A DNA stretch of 64,000 bases from Streptomyces hygroscopicus subsp. hygroscopicus (lineage in GTDB: Bacteria; Actinomycetota; Actinomycetes; Streptomycetales; Streptomycetaceae), in the NCBI RefSeq assembly GCF_030269125.1, contig NZ_BSSM01000010.1, positions 62,001-126,000 on the forward strand, in the 5' to 3' direction. The notes beneath the pieces were generated by a model that saw only the letters and a program-made list of their open reading frames with translations, searched no databases and was not told the origin of the DNA. Positions 33,420-42,050 of this stretch are shown in pieces. Made by a program: the position numbers and the translations under genes. Each line of letters begins with the position of its first letter. Position 1 is the first letter of the stretch.

Positions 33420-35228
33420 ATGAGTAGGGGCGGACGCCACGCATACGGCGCACTCTCCGTGCTCGCGGCCGGAGCTCTTGTGCTCACCGGTTGCAGCAAG
33501 GGCGGCAGCGACGGCGGCGGCAACGACAAGCAGGACCAGCAGAACGCCAAGCGCCAGCAGGCCGGCATCAAGTTCGGCGACGCGGCCGACTCCACCGGCC
33601 CGGCGGCCCCCGTGCCCGGCGCCAAGTCCGGCGGCAGCATGGAGGTGCTCGAACGCGACAGCTACGCGCACCTGGACCCGGCGCAGGTCTACGTCTTCAA
33701 CGAGATGACGGTCGCCCAGCTGCTCGACCGCGGCCTCACCGGCTACAAGGCCACCAGCAACGACGGCAAGCAGCACGAGGTGGTCGGCGACCTCGCCACC
33801 GACTCCGGCACGACCACCGACGGCGGCAAGACCTGGAAGTACACGCTCAAGGACGGCATCAAGTTCGCCGACGGCACGCCGATCACGTCCAAGGACGTCC
33901 GGCAGACCGTCGAGAGGCTCTTCGCGCCCTTCATCAACCAGGGCCCGACCTACCTCCAGCAGTGGCTCGCCGACACCAGCGGCACCGGCTACCGCAAGCT
34001 GCTGCCCGACGGCCCCTACAAGGGCAAGCACCTGCCCGACAGCGTCCTGTCCACGCCGGACGACAAGACCATCGTCTTCCACTTCAAGACGCCCCACCCG
34101 GACCTGCCGTACACGCTGGCCATGGCGGGCTACTCCATCGTCTCCGCCAAGGGCGACACCAAGGAGAAGTACGACAAGACCCCGGTCACCACCGGTCCGT
34201 ACAAGATCCAGTCGTTCAAGTCCGGCAAGTCGATGGTGCTGGTCAGGAACCCCGCGTGGGACCCGAAGACCGACCCGATCCGCCACCAGTACGTGGACCG
34301 GTTCAACATCACCTTCAACCAGCAGTTCGAGGCCTCCACCAAGGCCCTGCTCGCCGACAGCGGCGCCGACCAGGCCGGCGTCAGCTTCAGCAACCAGGTC
34401 GACGCGGGCAACCTGTCCCAGGTGCTGCGGGACCCGAAGCTCAAGTCCCGGGTGGTCTCCGGCTACCAGCCGTACGTGGGCCAGATGAACATCAACATGA
34501 GCAAGCCCGAGATGAAGGACATCCGGGTCCGCCAGGCCATCGCCTACGCCCTGCCGGTCACCCCCTTCGTCCGCGCCTACGGCGGCAGCGACGCCATGCA
34601 GGTCGCGGGCGGCCTCATCGGCCCGACCGTCAGCGGCTACGACCCCGCCTTCGACCCCTACGGCAAGAAGAAGAAGCCCGCGGGCGACCCCGACAAGGCC
34701 CGCGCCCTGCTCAAGGCGGCCGGCAAGCTCAACATGAAGCTGACCTTCGGCTACATCAACTCCCAGGAGGGCCAGCAGTACTCCACCGCCATGGCGGCGG
34801 GCCTGAAGAAGGCCGGCTTCGACGTCCAGCGCCAGGAGATCCCGGCCGAGACCTTCTACGACCAGGTCTCCAAGGTCAACAACCCCTACGACATCTTCCA
34901 CACCTCCTGGGGCGCCGACTGGCCGTCCGCGTCCACGGTGATGCCCCCGCTGTACGACGGCCGGCAGATCGCGGACGGCGCGTCGAACTACTCGCAGATC
35001 AACGACCCGCACGTGAACAGCGAGATCGACCGCATCAACACCATCACCGACCCGGTCAAGTCCTCGGCGGAGTGGGAGAAGCTCGACAAGTACCTGCTGA
35101 CCAAGGTGGTCAACGAGGTCCCGACGGCGTACTACAAGGGGACCCAGATCGCCGGCTCCAAGGTCGGCGGACTCGTCTACGACGACGTGATCGGCGGCGT
35201 CGACCCGCGTCGCCTCTACATCAAGTAA
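33420..35228 (+). CDS. Peptide ABC transporter substrate-binding lipoprotein (operon 1)
   Basis: This 602-residue precursor has a Sec lipoprotein signal ending LVLTGC. Family 5 landmarks include GGSMEVLERDSYAHLDPAQV, FADGTPITSKDVRQTVERLF, TGPYKIQSFKSGKSMVLVRN and, near the C-terminus, DIFHTSWGADWPSASTVMPP. It captures peptides or similar solutes for the permease pair. The ATG at 33420 has GTGGGA upstream; a GTG three bases earlier is equally possible. It is clearly paralogous to the protein at 43131, but its signal lacks the twin arginine seen there. Confidence 0.93.
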   Translation: MSRGGRHAYGALSVLAAGALVLTGCSKGGSDGGGNDKQDQQNAKRQQAGIKFGDAADSTGPAAPVPGAKSGGSMEVLERDSYAHLDPAQVYVFNEMTVAQLLDRGLTGYKATSNDGKQHEVVGDLATDSGTTTDGGKTWKYTLKDGIKFADGTPITSKDVRQTVERLFAPFINQGPTYLQQWLADTSGTGYRKLLPDGPYKGKHLPDSVLSTPDDKTIVFHFKTPHPDLPYTLAMAGYSIVSAKGDTKEKYDKTPVTTGPYKIQSFKSGKSMVLVRNPAWDPKTDPIRHQYVDRFNITFNQQFEASTKALLADSGADQAGVSFSNQVDAGNLSQVLRDPKLKSRVVSGYQPYVGQMNINMSKPEMKDIRVRQAIAYALPVTPFVRAYGGSDAMQVAGGLIGPTVSGYDPAFDPYGKKKKPAGDPDKARALLKAAGKLNMKLTFGYINSQEGQQYSTAMAAGLKKAGFDVQRQEIPAETFYDQVSKVNNPYDIFHTSWGADWPSASTVMPPLYDGRQIADGASNYSQINDPHVNSEIDRINTITDPVKSSAEWEKLDKYLLTKVVNEVPTAYYKGTQIAGSKVGGLVYDDVIGGVDPRRLYIK

Positions 35229-35312
35229 CCGTTCCCCGCCGGTACCCGGCGCGCCGCCACCCCGGCGCGCCGGGTACCGCCCGGACCGCCGACGTCTGAG
35301 AGCTGCCCTGTC

Positions 35313-36293
35313 ATGCTGCGCTTCCTCGTCCGCCGGATCATCGGTGCCGTCGTCATTCTGTTTCTGCTGAGCATCGTCACGTTCGTGCTGTTCTTCGGGG
35401 TGCCCCGGGACCCGGCGCTGCTGATGTGCGGCAAGACCTGCAACCCGGACAGCATCGCGAACATCCACCACGTGCTCGGCCTCGACAAACCCCTCACCGA
35501 GCAGTACTGGATCTTCCTGCACAACCTCGTCCTGGGCAGCGACCAGTTCGCCCAGGGCCCTTGCCCCGCCCCCTGTTTCGGGTACTCCTACCACACCAAC
35601 GACCCGGTCTGGTCGACCCTGATGGACCGGCTGCCCACCACCGTCTCGCTCACCCTGGGCGCGGCCGTCTGCTTCCTGATCGTCGGCCTCGGCACCGGCC
35701 TGCTCGCGGCCTGGCGGCGCGGCACACTGGTCGACAAGACGGCCACCGCGGGCGCCATGGTCGTCAGCGCCCTCCAGATCTACTTCCTCGGCCCGCTCGC
35801 GCTCGCGCTCCTCGTCTACCAGACCCACTGGTTCGACAAACCCGCGTACAACAACTTCACCGGCGACCCGCTGACCTGGTTCACCGGGCTGATCATCCCC
35901 TGGGTCGTGCTGTCCACGATCTTCGCCGCGCAGTACACCCGTATGGCGCGGTCCGCGATGATCGAACAGCTCCAGGAGGAACACGTGCGCACCGCCCGCG
36001 CCAAGGGCATGTCCCGGCGGTACGTCTTCTTCCGCTACGCCTGGCGCGGCTCGCTGATCCCGATCGTCACCATCTTCGGCATCGACCTCGGCTCCCTGCT
36101 CGGCGGCGCCATCATCACCGAGTACACCTTCGGACTGCCGGGACTCGGCCAACTCGCCGTGCAGTCCGTGTTCTTCAGCGACCTGCCGCTGCTGCTCGGC
36201 GTGATGCTGTTCGCCGCCACCATGATTCTGCTCTTCAACATCGTCGTCGACGCCGCGTACGCCTTCATCGACCCGCGCGTGCGGCTGGCCTGA
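35313..36293 (+). CDS. Peptide ABC transporter permease, DppB/OppB type (operon 1)
   Basis: This 326-residue, six-helix permease starts MLRFLVRRIIGAVVILFLLS. The external loop after helix 1 has Cys pairs (CGKTC, CPAPC) also present in the operon 2 homologue (CGKNC, CAAPC), so a disulphide is plausible. The EAA loop reads RTARAKGMSRRYVFFRYAWR. It starts about 85 bases after the binding-protein gene and is followed by the ATPases after 12 bases. Confidence 0.92.
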   Translation: MLRFLVRRIIGAVVILFLLSIVTFVLFFGVPRDPALLMCGKTCNPDSIANIHHVLGLDKPLTEQYWIFLHNLVLGSDQFAQGPCPAPCFGYSYHTNDPVWSTLMDRLPTTVSLTLGAAVCFLIVGLGTGLLAAWRRGTLVDKTATAGAMVVSALQIYFLGPLALALLVYQTHWFDKPAYNNFTGDPLTWFTGLIIPWVVLSTIFAAQYTRMARSAMIEQLQEEHVRTARAKGMSRRYVFFRYAWRGSLIPIVTIFGIDLGSLLGGAIITEYTFGLPGLGQLAVQSVFFSDLPLLLGVMLFAATMILLFNIVVDAAYAFIDPRVRLA

Positions 36294-36305
36294 GGAGAGA
36301 CATCC

Positions 36306-37328
36306 ATGAGCACCCCTCTCCTGTCCGTGCGGGACCTGCACGTCAGCTTCAAGACCGAGGACGGCGTCGTACGGGCCGTGGACCGGCTCTCCTTCGACCT
36401 GGAGCGGGGCAGGACGCTCGGCATCGTGGGCGAGTCCGGCTCCGGCAAGTCGGTGACGAACCTGACCGTCCTCGGCCTGCACAACCCCATGTTCACCACC
36501 GTCGAGGGCGAGATCCTGCTGGAGGGGCAGGAGCTGACCACCGCCCGCGAGTCGGAACTGGAGAAGCTGCGCGGCAACAAGGTCGCCATGATCTTCCAGG
36601 ACCCGCTCACCGCCCTCTCGCCGTACTACACCGTCGGCCGGCAGATCGCCGAGCCGTACATGAAGCACAACGGCGCCTCCAAGAAGGAGGCGTGGGAACG
36701 CGCCGTCGAGATGCTCGGCAAGGTCGGTATCCCCAACCCCCGGCAGCGGGTGAAGGACTACCCGCACCAGTTCTCCGGCGGCATGCGCCAGCGCGCCATG
36801 ATCGCCATGGCCCTGGTCTGCGACCCCGACCTGCTCATCGCGGACGAACCGACCACCGCGCTCGACGTGACCGTGCAGGCGCAGATCCTCGACCTGTTGA
36901 AGGACCTGCAACAGGAGTTCGGATCGGGCATCATCTTCATCACCCACGACTTGGGGGTGATCGCCGACATGGCCGACGACATCATGGTGATGTACGCGGG
37001 CAGCGCGGTGGAGCGGGGCACCACCGACCAGGTGCTGCGCTCGCCCCAGCACCCGTACACCTGGGGCCTGCTGAACTCCATGCCACGCCTCGACTCCGAC
37101 ACCGGCGCGCGGCTGTCCCCGATCCCGGGCGCTCCGCCCTCCCTGCTCAACCCGCCGTCCGGCTGCCGGTTCCATCCACGCTGCACCTTCCAGGACCGGG
37201 TGGCGGGGGCGGGCCGCTGTACGACCGAACGCCCGCCGCTCGCCACCGACCGGGGGTCCGCCTGCCATCTGACCGCGGACCAGAAGCGGACCATCTTCAT
37301 CGAGGAGATCAAGCCCCGACTGGGCTAG
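36306..37328 (+). CDS. Peptide ABC transporter ATP-binding protein, DppD/OppD type (operon 1)
   Basis: This 340-residue ATPase has Walker A GESGSGKS (about 42-49), the signature FSGGMRQR (about 156) and Walker B LLIADEPTTALD (about 177). The C-terminal oligopeptide extension ends with HPYTWGLLNSM and GCRFHPRCTF, marks of the DppD/OppD branch. It pairs with the next gene product to power the permeases. A clear ribosome site (gaggagaga) precedes the ATG. Confidence 0.93.
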   Translation: MSTPLLSVRDLHVSFKTEDGVVRAVDRLSFDLERGRTLGIVGESGSGKSVTNLTVLGLHNPMFTTVEGEILLEGQELTTARESELEKLRGNKVAMIFQDPLTALSPYYTVGRQIAEPYMKHNGASKKEAWERAVEMLGKVGIPNPRQRVKDYPHQFSGGMRQRAMIAMALVCDPDLLIADEPTTALDVTVQAQILDLLKDLQQEFGSGIIFITHDLGVIADMADDIMVMYAGSAVERGTTDQVLRSPQHPYTWGLLNSMPRLDSDTGARLSPIPGAPPSLLNPPSGCRFHPRCTFQDRVAGAGRCTTERPPLATDRGSACHLTADQKRTIFIEEIKPRLG

Positions 37329-37340
37329 GAGGACACTGTC

Positions 37341-38471
37341 ATGAAAGAGGACCTGGTCCTCCCGGCCCAGCGCGAGCGGAGCGCCGGGGACGGCGAACCA
37401 CTGCTCCAGGTATCGGGGCTGACCAAGCACTTCCCGGTCAAGGGCGGCTTCCCGATCCGCCGCACCGTCGGACAGGTGCAGGCCGTGGACGGCATCGACC
37501 TGACCGTGCACGCCGGCGAGAGCTTCGGCCTGGTCGGTGAGTCGGGCTGCGGCAAGTCCACCACGGGCCGGCTGATCACCCGGCTCATGGAGCCGACCGC
37601 CGGCACCGTCACCTACCGGGGCCGGGACATCAGTCACGCCTCGCGCAGGGAGCTGGCGCCGATCCGCTCCGAGATCCAGATGATCTTCCAGGACCCGTAC
37701 TCGTCGCTCAACCCGCGGCAGACGGTGGGCACCATCATCTCCGGCCCGATGGAGATCAACGGCATCAACCCGGAGGGCGGCCGCGAGAAGCGCGTGCGCG
37801 AGCTGCTGGAGATCGTCGGCCTCAACCCCGAGCACTACAACCGCTTCCCGCACGAGTTCTCCGGCGGTCAGCGCCAGCGCATCGGCGTCGCCCGCGCGCT
37901 GGCCCTGGAACCGAAGCTGATCGTGGCCGACGAGCCGGTCTCCGCGCTGGACGTCTCCATCCAGGCCCAGGTCGTCAACCTCCTCCAGCAGGTGCAGAAC
38001 GACCTGGGCATCGCGTTCCTCTTCATCGCCCACGACCTCGCGGTGGTGCGGCACTTCTCGCAGCGCGTCGCGGTGATGTACCTCGGCAAGATCATCGAGG
38101 TGGGCGACCGCGACTCCATCTACACCCGCCCTCGCCACCCCTACACCCACGCCCTGCTGTCCGCGGTCCCCGAGGTCGACCTCACGGACGGGGAGACGGG
38201 CGGCCGCGAGCGCATCCGTCTCGCCGGTGACGTGCCGTCCCCCATCTCCCCGCCGTCGGGCTGCCGCTTCCGCACCCGCTGCTGGAAGGCGCAGGACAAG
38301 TGCGCGACGCAGGAGCCGCCGCTGGTGCGGATCTCCGGGAACCACGAGGGGCACCTGACGGCGTGCCACTTCCCGGAGGAGCCCACGATCGAGGGGCGGG
38401 AGGAGGACATCGTGCTGGACCCGGCGCTGGCGGCGCTGGAGGACACCGGGTCCGGCCCGGAGGAGGCCTAG
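37341..38471 (+). CDS. Peptide ABC transporter ATP-binding protein, DppF/OppF type (operon 1)
   Basis: This 376-residue ATPase has Walker A GESGCGKST (about 67), the signature FSGGQRQRIG (about 173), Walker B LIVADEPVSALD and the C-terminal extension HPYTHALLSAVPE, GCRFRTRCWKAQDKC. These mark the DppF/OppF branch. A 210-base part (37763-37972) is identical in DNA to the inverted operon 2 copy. It is the last gene of operon 1; the next gene is on the opposite strand. Confidence 0.93.
   Translation: MKEDLVLPAQRERSAGDGEPLLQVSGLTKHFPVKGGFPIRRTVGQVQAVDGIDLTVHAGESFGLVGESGCGKSTTGRLITRLMEPTAGTVTYRGRDISHASRRELAPIRSEIQMIFQDPYSSLNPRQTVGTIISGPMEINGINPEGGREKRVRELLEIVGLNPEHYNRFPHEFSGGQRQRIGVARALALEPKLIVADEPVSALDVSIQAQVVNLLQQVQNDLGIAFLFIAHDLAVVRHFSQRVAVMYLGKIIEVGDRDSIYTRPRHPYTHALLSAVPEVDLTDGETGGRERIRLAGDVPSPISPPSGCRFRTRCWKAQDKCATQEPPLVRISGNHEGHLTACHFPEEPTIEGREEDIVLDPALAALEDTGSGPEEA
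37763..37972. repeat. Perfect inverted repeat, arm 1 (in ATPase F of operon 1)
   Basis: These 210 bases are identical to the reverse complement of 40351-40560, checked base by base. The arm covers the signature and Walker B region of the ATPase. Mismatches resume at once on both sides (37762 and 37973). Confidence 0.95.
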
Positions 38472-38550
38472 CGGCGGCGATCGAACGCACGGCCTGATGA
38501 GCGGGGCGTCCGGGTTCGCCGGGGCCCCGCCTGTCGGCGTGTCCGCGCGG

Positions 38551-39294
38551 TCAGGCGGTGGGCACCGCCACCGTGATGATCTCGGGGGCGGTGGGCGCCG
38601 GCGGCCGGCCGTCCCAGTCGCCGTACTGCTCCACGACGGTGAGACCCGCCTCGGCGAGGAAGCCGGCGAGGGAGTCGCCGTCCAGGAACCGCAGGACGCT
38701 GTGGCTGACGCGGGGCGCGGGCCAGCGGTCGCTGTCGTACGTCTCCGTGAACCGCACCCGTCCGTCCCGCGGGCCGCCGTCCAGCACCTGATGGGTGACC
38801 CGGACGGGCGTTCCGTCGGCGGCGAGGACCTCGCGCGCCCGGTCGGGCGTCCACCGCTCCCAGGCCCGTGCGGCGGGATTCCTGGTCTCGAACACGAACC
38901 GCCCGCCGGGCCGCAGGGCCTGGCGCACGGCCCGCAGACAGCCGCGGATCTCCTCGTCGCGGACCAGCGCCTGGAAGGCGTGCCCGGTCATCACGGCGAG
39001 GTCGAACTCCGCGTCCCAGGACCGCAACCGGGTGTCCCCGAGCACCCACTCGACGTCCGTCCGGTCCGCGCGCGCCTGTACGAGCATGGCGGCGGCCGGG
39101 TCCAGTCCCGTCAGCCGCCCTGTGTGCCCCTCGGCCCGAGCCCTGCGCAGCAACTGCCCGGTCCCGCATCCGACATCGAGCACATCGCCCGCCTGCCGCA
39201 CGAACCCGAGATAGAAATCGTCGCCCGGCCCCCACGGGTTGAGGCGGTCGTACAGCGCGGCGAGCGAGAGATCAGCGAACGAGTGATCCACCAC
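38551..39294 (-). CDS. Class I SAM-dependent methyltransferase
   Basis: This protein has about 247 residues from the GTG at 39294; an in-frame GTG about 33 bases upstream is possible and no strong ribosome site decides it. Motif I is DVLDVGCGTGQLLRRA, followed by LTGLDPAAAM (motif II) and FDLAVMTGHAFQAL (motif IV), so it is a Methyltransf_11/25-type enzyme. The start DHSFADLSLAALYDRLNPWG is common in Streptomyces enzymes of this kind with unknown substrate. It sits with the VOC gene between two convergent transporter operons. Confidence 0.85.
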   Translation of the reverse strand: MVDHSFADLSLAALYDRLNPWGPGDDFYLGFVRQAGDVLDVGCGTGQLLRRARAEGHTGRLTGLDPAAAMLVQARADRTDVEWVLGDTRLRSWDAEFDLAVMTGHAFQALVRDEEIRGCLRAVRQALRPGGRFVFETRNPAARAWERWTPDRAREVLAADGTPVRVTHQVLDGGPRDGRVRFTETYDSDRWPAPRVSHSVLRFLDGDSLAGFLAEAGLTVVEQYGDWDGRPPAPTAPEIITVAVPTA

Positions 39295-39375
39295 CGCCGC
39301 AGTGTGGCATACGTTGCTGATCGGCACACGTCGATTTCGGCGGGGTGTCTCCGGCGGCGAGCGGGAGGTGGGGAC

Positions 39376-39759
39376 GTGCTGCATCACGTCGAGCTGTGGG
39401 TGCCGGACCTGGACCGGGCGGTCGCCTCCTGGGGGTGGCTGCTGGGTTCCCTCGGATGGGAGCCGTACCAGGAGTGGGCGGCGGGGCGGAGCTGGCGGCT
39501 GGGGGAGACCTATCTCGTGGTCGAGGAGTCGCCCGCGCTGCGGCCCGGCGCCGGGCACGACCGGATGCGGCCGGGACTCAACCACCTGGCCTTCCGGGCC
39601 GCCGGGAGGGAGGCCGTGGACGCCATGGCCGAGGCCGCGCCCGCGCACGGCTGGACGCTGCTGTTTCCCGAGCGGCACCCCCACGCCGGCGGCCCCGGGC
39701 ACTACGCCGTCTATCTGGAGGACGCGGACGGATTCGAGGCGGAGGTCGTCGCCGGATGA
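39376..39759 (+). CDS. VOC (glyoxalase/bleomycin-resistance fold) family protein
   Basis: This 127-residue protein from GTG 39376 (site gggaggtgggg) has a paired beta-alpha-beta-beta-beta fold: LHHVELWVPDLDRAVASWGW at the start, LNHLAFRAAGREAVDAMAE in the middle and HYAVYLEDADGFEAEVV at the end. The metal-ligand positions (His in HHVEL, His in NHLAF, Glu in FEAEVV) are present. Members include glyoxalases, dioxygenases and resistance proteins; the substrate is unknown. It is divergent from the methyltransferase by about 80 bases. Confidence 0.85.
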   Translation: MLHHVELWVPDLDRAVASWGWLLGSLGWEPYQEWAAGRSWRLGETYLVVEESPALRPGAGHDRMRPGLNHLAFRAAGREAVDAMAEAAPAHGWTLLFPERHPHAGGPGHYAVYLEDADGFEAEVVAG

Positions 39760-39773
39760 CCCCGGGTGCGGCG

Positions 39774-39809
39774 AAGGCCCGCGTCTTGGGGAGACGCGGG
39801 CCTTCTTTT
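39774..39809 (+). terminator. Intrinsic terminator after the VOC gene
   Basis: A perfect 13-bp stem (39774-39786 with 39792-39804), a five-base loop and CTTTT form a strong hairpin. It lies between the VOC gene and the end of operon 2 and may stop transcription from both directions. Confidence 0.93.
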
Positions 39810-39896
39810 CCCGTGGAGCGGACGTTCAGGTGGCTCGGGTCAATGGGCCGGTGAAGTCCGTTCCGGCAAGGGAGCGACCGACGGAAAAGGGGTGTG

Positions 39897-40940
39897 TCAG
39901 GCCGCCGCCTCGGGGTCCTTGGCAAGGCGCGGAGCCGGGATGGTCTCCTGCGTCTCAGGATAGTGGCATGCCGTGAGGTGGCCGGGCTTGTTGCCCTCGG
40001 CCTGGACCAGCGGCGGGGCCTCGGACGCGCACTTGTCCGTCGCCTTCCAGCACCGGGTGCGGAAACGGCAGCCCGAGGGCGGGTTGATGGGCGAGGGCAC
40101 GTCGCCGACCAGGCGGATGCGCTCGCGCGGCTCCTCGTCCACCGTGGCCTCGGGCACCGCGGACAGCAGCGCCCGGGTGTACGGGTGGCGCGGGTTGTCG
40201 TACAGGTCCTCGCGGTCGGCGATCTCCACGATCTTGCCGAGGTACATCACCGCGACGCGCTGCGAGAAGTGCCGCACCACCGCGAGGTCGTGGGCGATGA
40301 AGACGAACGCGATGCCCAGCTCCCGCTGCACCTTCTGCAGCAGGTTCACCACCTGGGCCTGGATGGAGACGTCCAGCGCGGAGACCGGCTCGTCGGCCAC
40401 GATCAGCTTCGGTTCCAGGGCCAGCGCGCGGGCGACGCCGATGCGCTGGCGCTGACCGCCGGAGAACTCGTGCGGGAAGCGGTTGTAGTGCTCGGGGTTG
40501 AGGCCGACGATCTCCAGCAGCTCGCGCACGCGCTTCTCGCGGCCGCCCTCCGGGTTGATGTCGTTGATCTCCATCGGTCCCGAGATGATCTTGCCGACCG
40601 TCTGCCGCGGGTTCAGCGAGGCGTACGGGTCCTGGAAGATCATCTGGATCTCGGAGCGGATCGGCGCCAGCTCCCTGCGGCCGGCGTGCGTGATGTCCTG
40701 GCCCCGGTACGAGATCCTGCCGGCGGTCGGCTCCATGAGCCGGGTGATCAGCCGGCCCGTGGTGGACTTGCCGCAGCCCGACTCACCGACGAGGCCCAGG
40801 CTCTCGCCCTCGGAGACCTGGAAGTCCAGACCGTCCACGGCCTGCACCGCGCCGACGGTCCGCCGGATCGGGAAGCCGCCCTTGATCGGGAAGTGCTTCG
40901 TCAGCCCGGAGACGTCCAGGAGGGGGTTCGTGTTGCTCAT
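39897..40940 (-). CDS. Peptide ABC transporter ATP-binding protein, DppF/OppF type (operon 2)
   Basis: This ATPase has 347 residues from ATG 40940. It carries GESGCGKSTTGRLITRLMEP, FSGGQRQRIG and LIVADEPVSALD, and ends with HPYTRALLSAVPE and GCRFRTRCWKATDKC. It is highly similar to the protein at 37341 over the whole ATPase core, with a 210-base stretch identical in DNA. It is the last gene of operon 2, about 25 bases after the D-type ATPase gene. Confidence 0.93.
   Translation of the reverse strand: MSNTNPLLDVSGLTKHFPIKGGFPIRRTVGAVQAVDGLDFQVSEGESLGLVGESGCGKSTTGRLITRLMEPTAGRISYRGQDITHAGRRELAPIRSEIQMIFQDPYASLNPRQTVGKIISGPMEINDINPEGGREKRVRELLEIVGLNPEHYNRFPHEFSGGQRQRIGVARALALEPKLIVADEPVSALDVSIQAQVVNLLQKVQRELGIAFVFIAHDLAVVRHFSQRVAVMYLGKIVEIADREDLYDNPRHPYTRALLSAVPEATVDEEPRERIRLVGDVPSPINPPSGCRFRTRCWKATDKCASEAPPLVQAEGNKPGHLTACHYPETQETIPAPRLAKDPEAAA
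40351..40560. repeat. Perfect inverted repeat, arm 2 (in ATPase F of operon 2)
   Basis: This is the reverse complement of 37763-37972 without mismatch. The two arms face each other across 2378 bases that hold the 3' ends of both ATPase genes, the methyltransferase and the VOC gene. Confidence 0.95.
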
Positions 40941-40965
40941 GATCGTGAAGTCCCGTCTGCGTCCG

Positions 40966-42003
40966 TCAGTTGTGCCGGGTCGCGGCGAAGTCGGCGAAGA
41001 GTTCCTGCTTCTGCTCGGCGGTGAGGTGGCAGGCCGAACCGCGGCCGTCCACGATCTCCAGCAGAGGACTCTCGCTGGAGCACTTGCCGCCCGAGACCTT
41101 CTCGGTGAAGGCGCAGCGCGGGTGGAACCGGCAGCCGGTCGGCGGGTTGAGCAGCGAGGGCGGCGCACCCGGGATCGGCGTCAGCGGCACGTCGACCGGG
41201 CCGTACAGGCTCGGCATCGAGTTCAGCAGGCCCAGCGTGTAGGGGTGCTGCGGGTCCCGCAGGACCTCCTCCTTGGTGCCGCGCTCCACGCACCGGCCGC
41301 CGTACATCACCAGCACGTCGTCGGCGATGTCGGCGATCACACCCAGGTCGTGGGTGATGAAGATGATCGCGGTGCCGAACTCCTGCTGGAGGTCCTTGAG
41401 CAGGTCCATGATCTGGGCCTGCACGGTCACGTCGAGGGCCGTGGTCGGCTCGTCGGCGATCAGCAGCTCCGGGTCGCAGACCAGCGCCATGGCGATCATC
41501 GCGCGCTGGCGCATACCGCCGGAGAACTGGTGCGGGTAGTCGTCCACCCGCATGTCCGGCTGCGGGATCCCGACCCGGCGCAGCATCTCGATGGCGCGCT
41601 TTCGGGCCTCGGTCTTGGAGCAGCCCGTGTGCTTGCGGTAGGTCTCGGCGATCTGCGTGCCGATCGTGTGGTACGGCGACAGCGAGGCCAGCGCGTCCTG
41701 GAAGATCATGGACATCTTGTTGCCGCGCAGCCGCTCCAGCTCGCGCTCGGAGGCGGTGAGCAGCTCCTGGCCGTCGAGGAGGATCTCGCCCTCGATCGAC
41801 GTACGAGCGGGGTCGTGCAGGCCGAGGATGGTCAGGTTGGTGACCGACTTGCCGGAGCCCGACTCGCCCACGATGCCGAGCGTCTGACCCTTGGCCAGGT
41901 CGAAGCTGAGACCGTCGACGGCCTTGACGACGCCGTCCTCGGTCGAGAAGTGGACCTTTAGGTCCTTGATCGAGAGGAACGGCTGCTGATCGGTGCTCGT
42001 CAC
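40966..42003 (-). CDS. Peptide ABC transporter ATP-binding protein, DppD/OppD type (operon 2)
   Basis: This protein has 345 residues from GTG 42003, which follows caggag at eight bases; the open frame upstream is unrelated. It has Walker A GESGSGKS, the signature FSGGMRQR, Walker B LLIADEPTTALD and the C-terminal motifs HPYTLGLLNSMPS and GCRFHPRCAF. It is paralogous to the protein at 36306 and pairs with the F-type ATPase at 39897. Confidence 0.93.
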   Translation of the reverse strand: MTSTDQQPFLSIKDLKVHFSTEDGVVKAVDGLSFDLAKGQTLGIVGESGSGKSVTNLTILGLHDPARTSIEGEILLDGQELLTASERELERLRGNKMSMIFQDALASLSPYHTIGTQIAETYRKHTGCSKTEARKRAIEMLRRVGIPQPDMRVDDYPHQFSGGMRQRAMIAMALVCDPELLIADEPTTALDVTVQAQIMDLLKDLQQEFGTAIIFITHDLGVIADIADDVLVMYGGRCVERGTKEEVLRDPQHPYTLGLLNSMPSLYGPVDVPLTPIPGAPPSLLNPPTGCRFHPRCAFTEKVSGGKCSSESPLLEIVDGRGSACHLTAEQKQELFADFAATRHN

Positions 42004-42050
42004 GGGGACGCTCCTGGGGGTGATGCGGGGGGTCGGGAATGGGGCGGAGG

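Noticed and set aside
33330..38369. Long minus-strand open frame (about 1680 codons) opposite operon 1
   Set aside because: It mirrors five clear transporter genes and has no start site or family features of its own.
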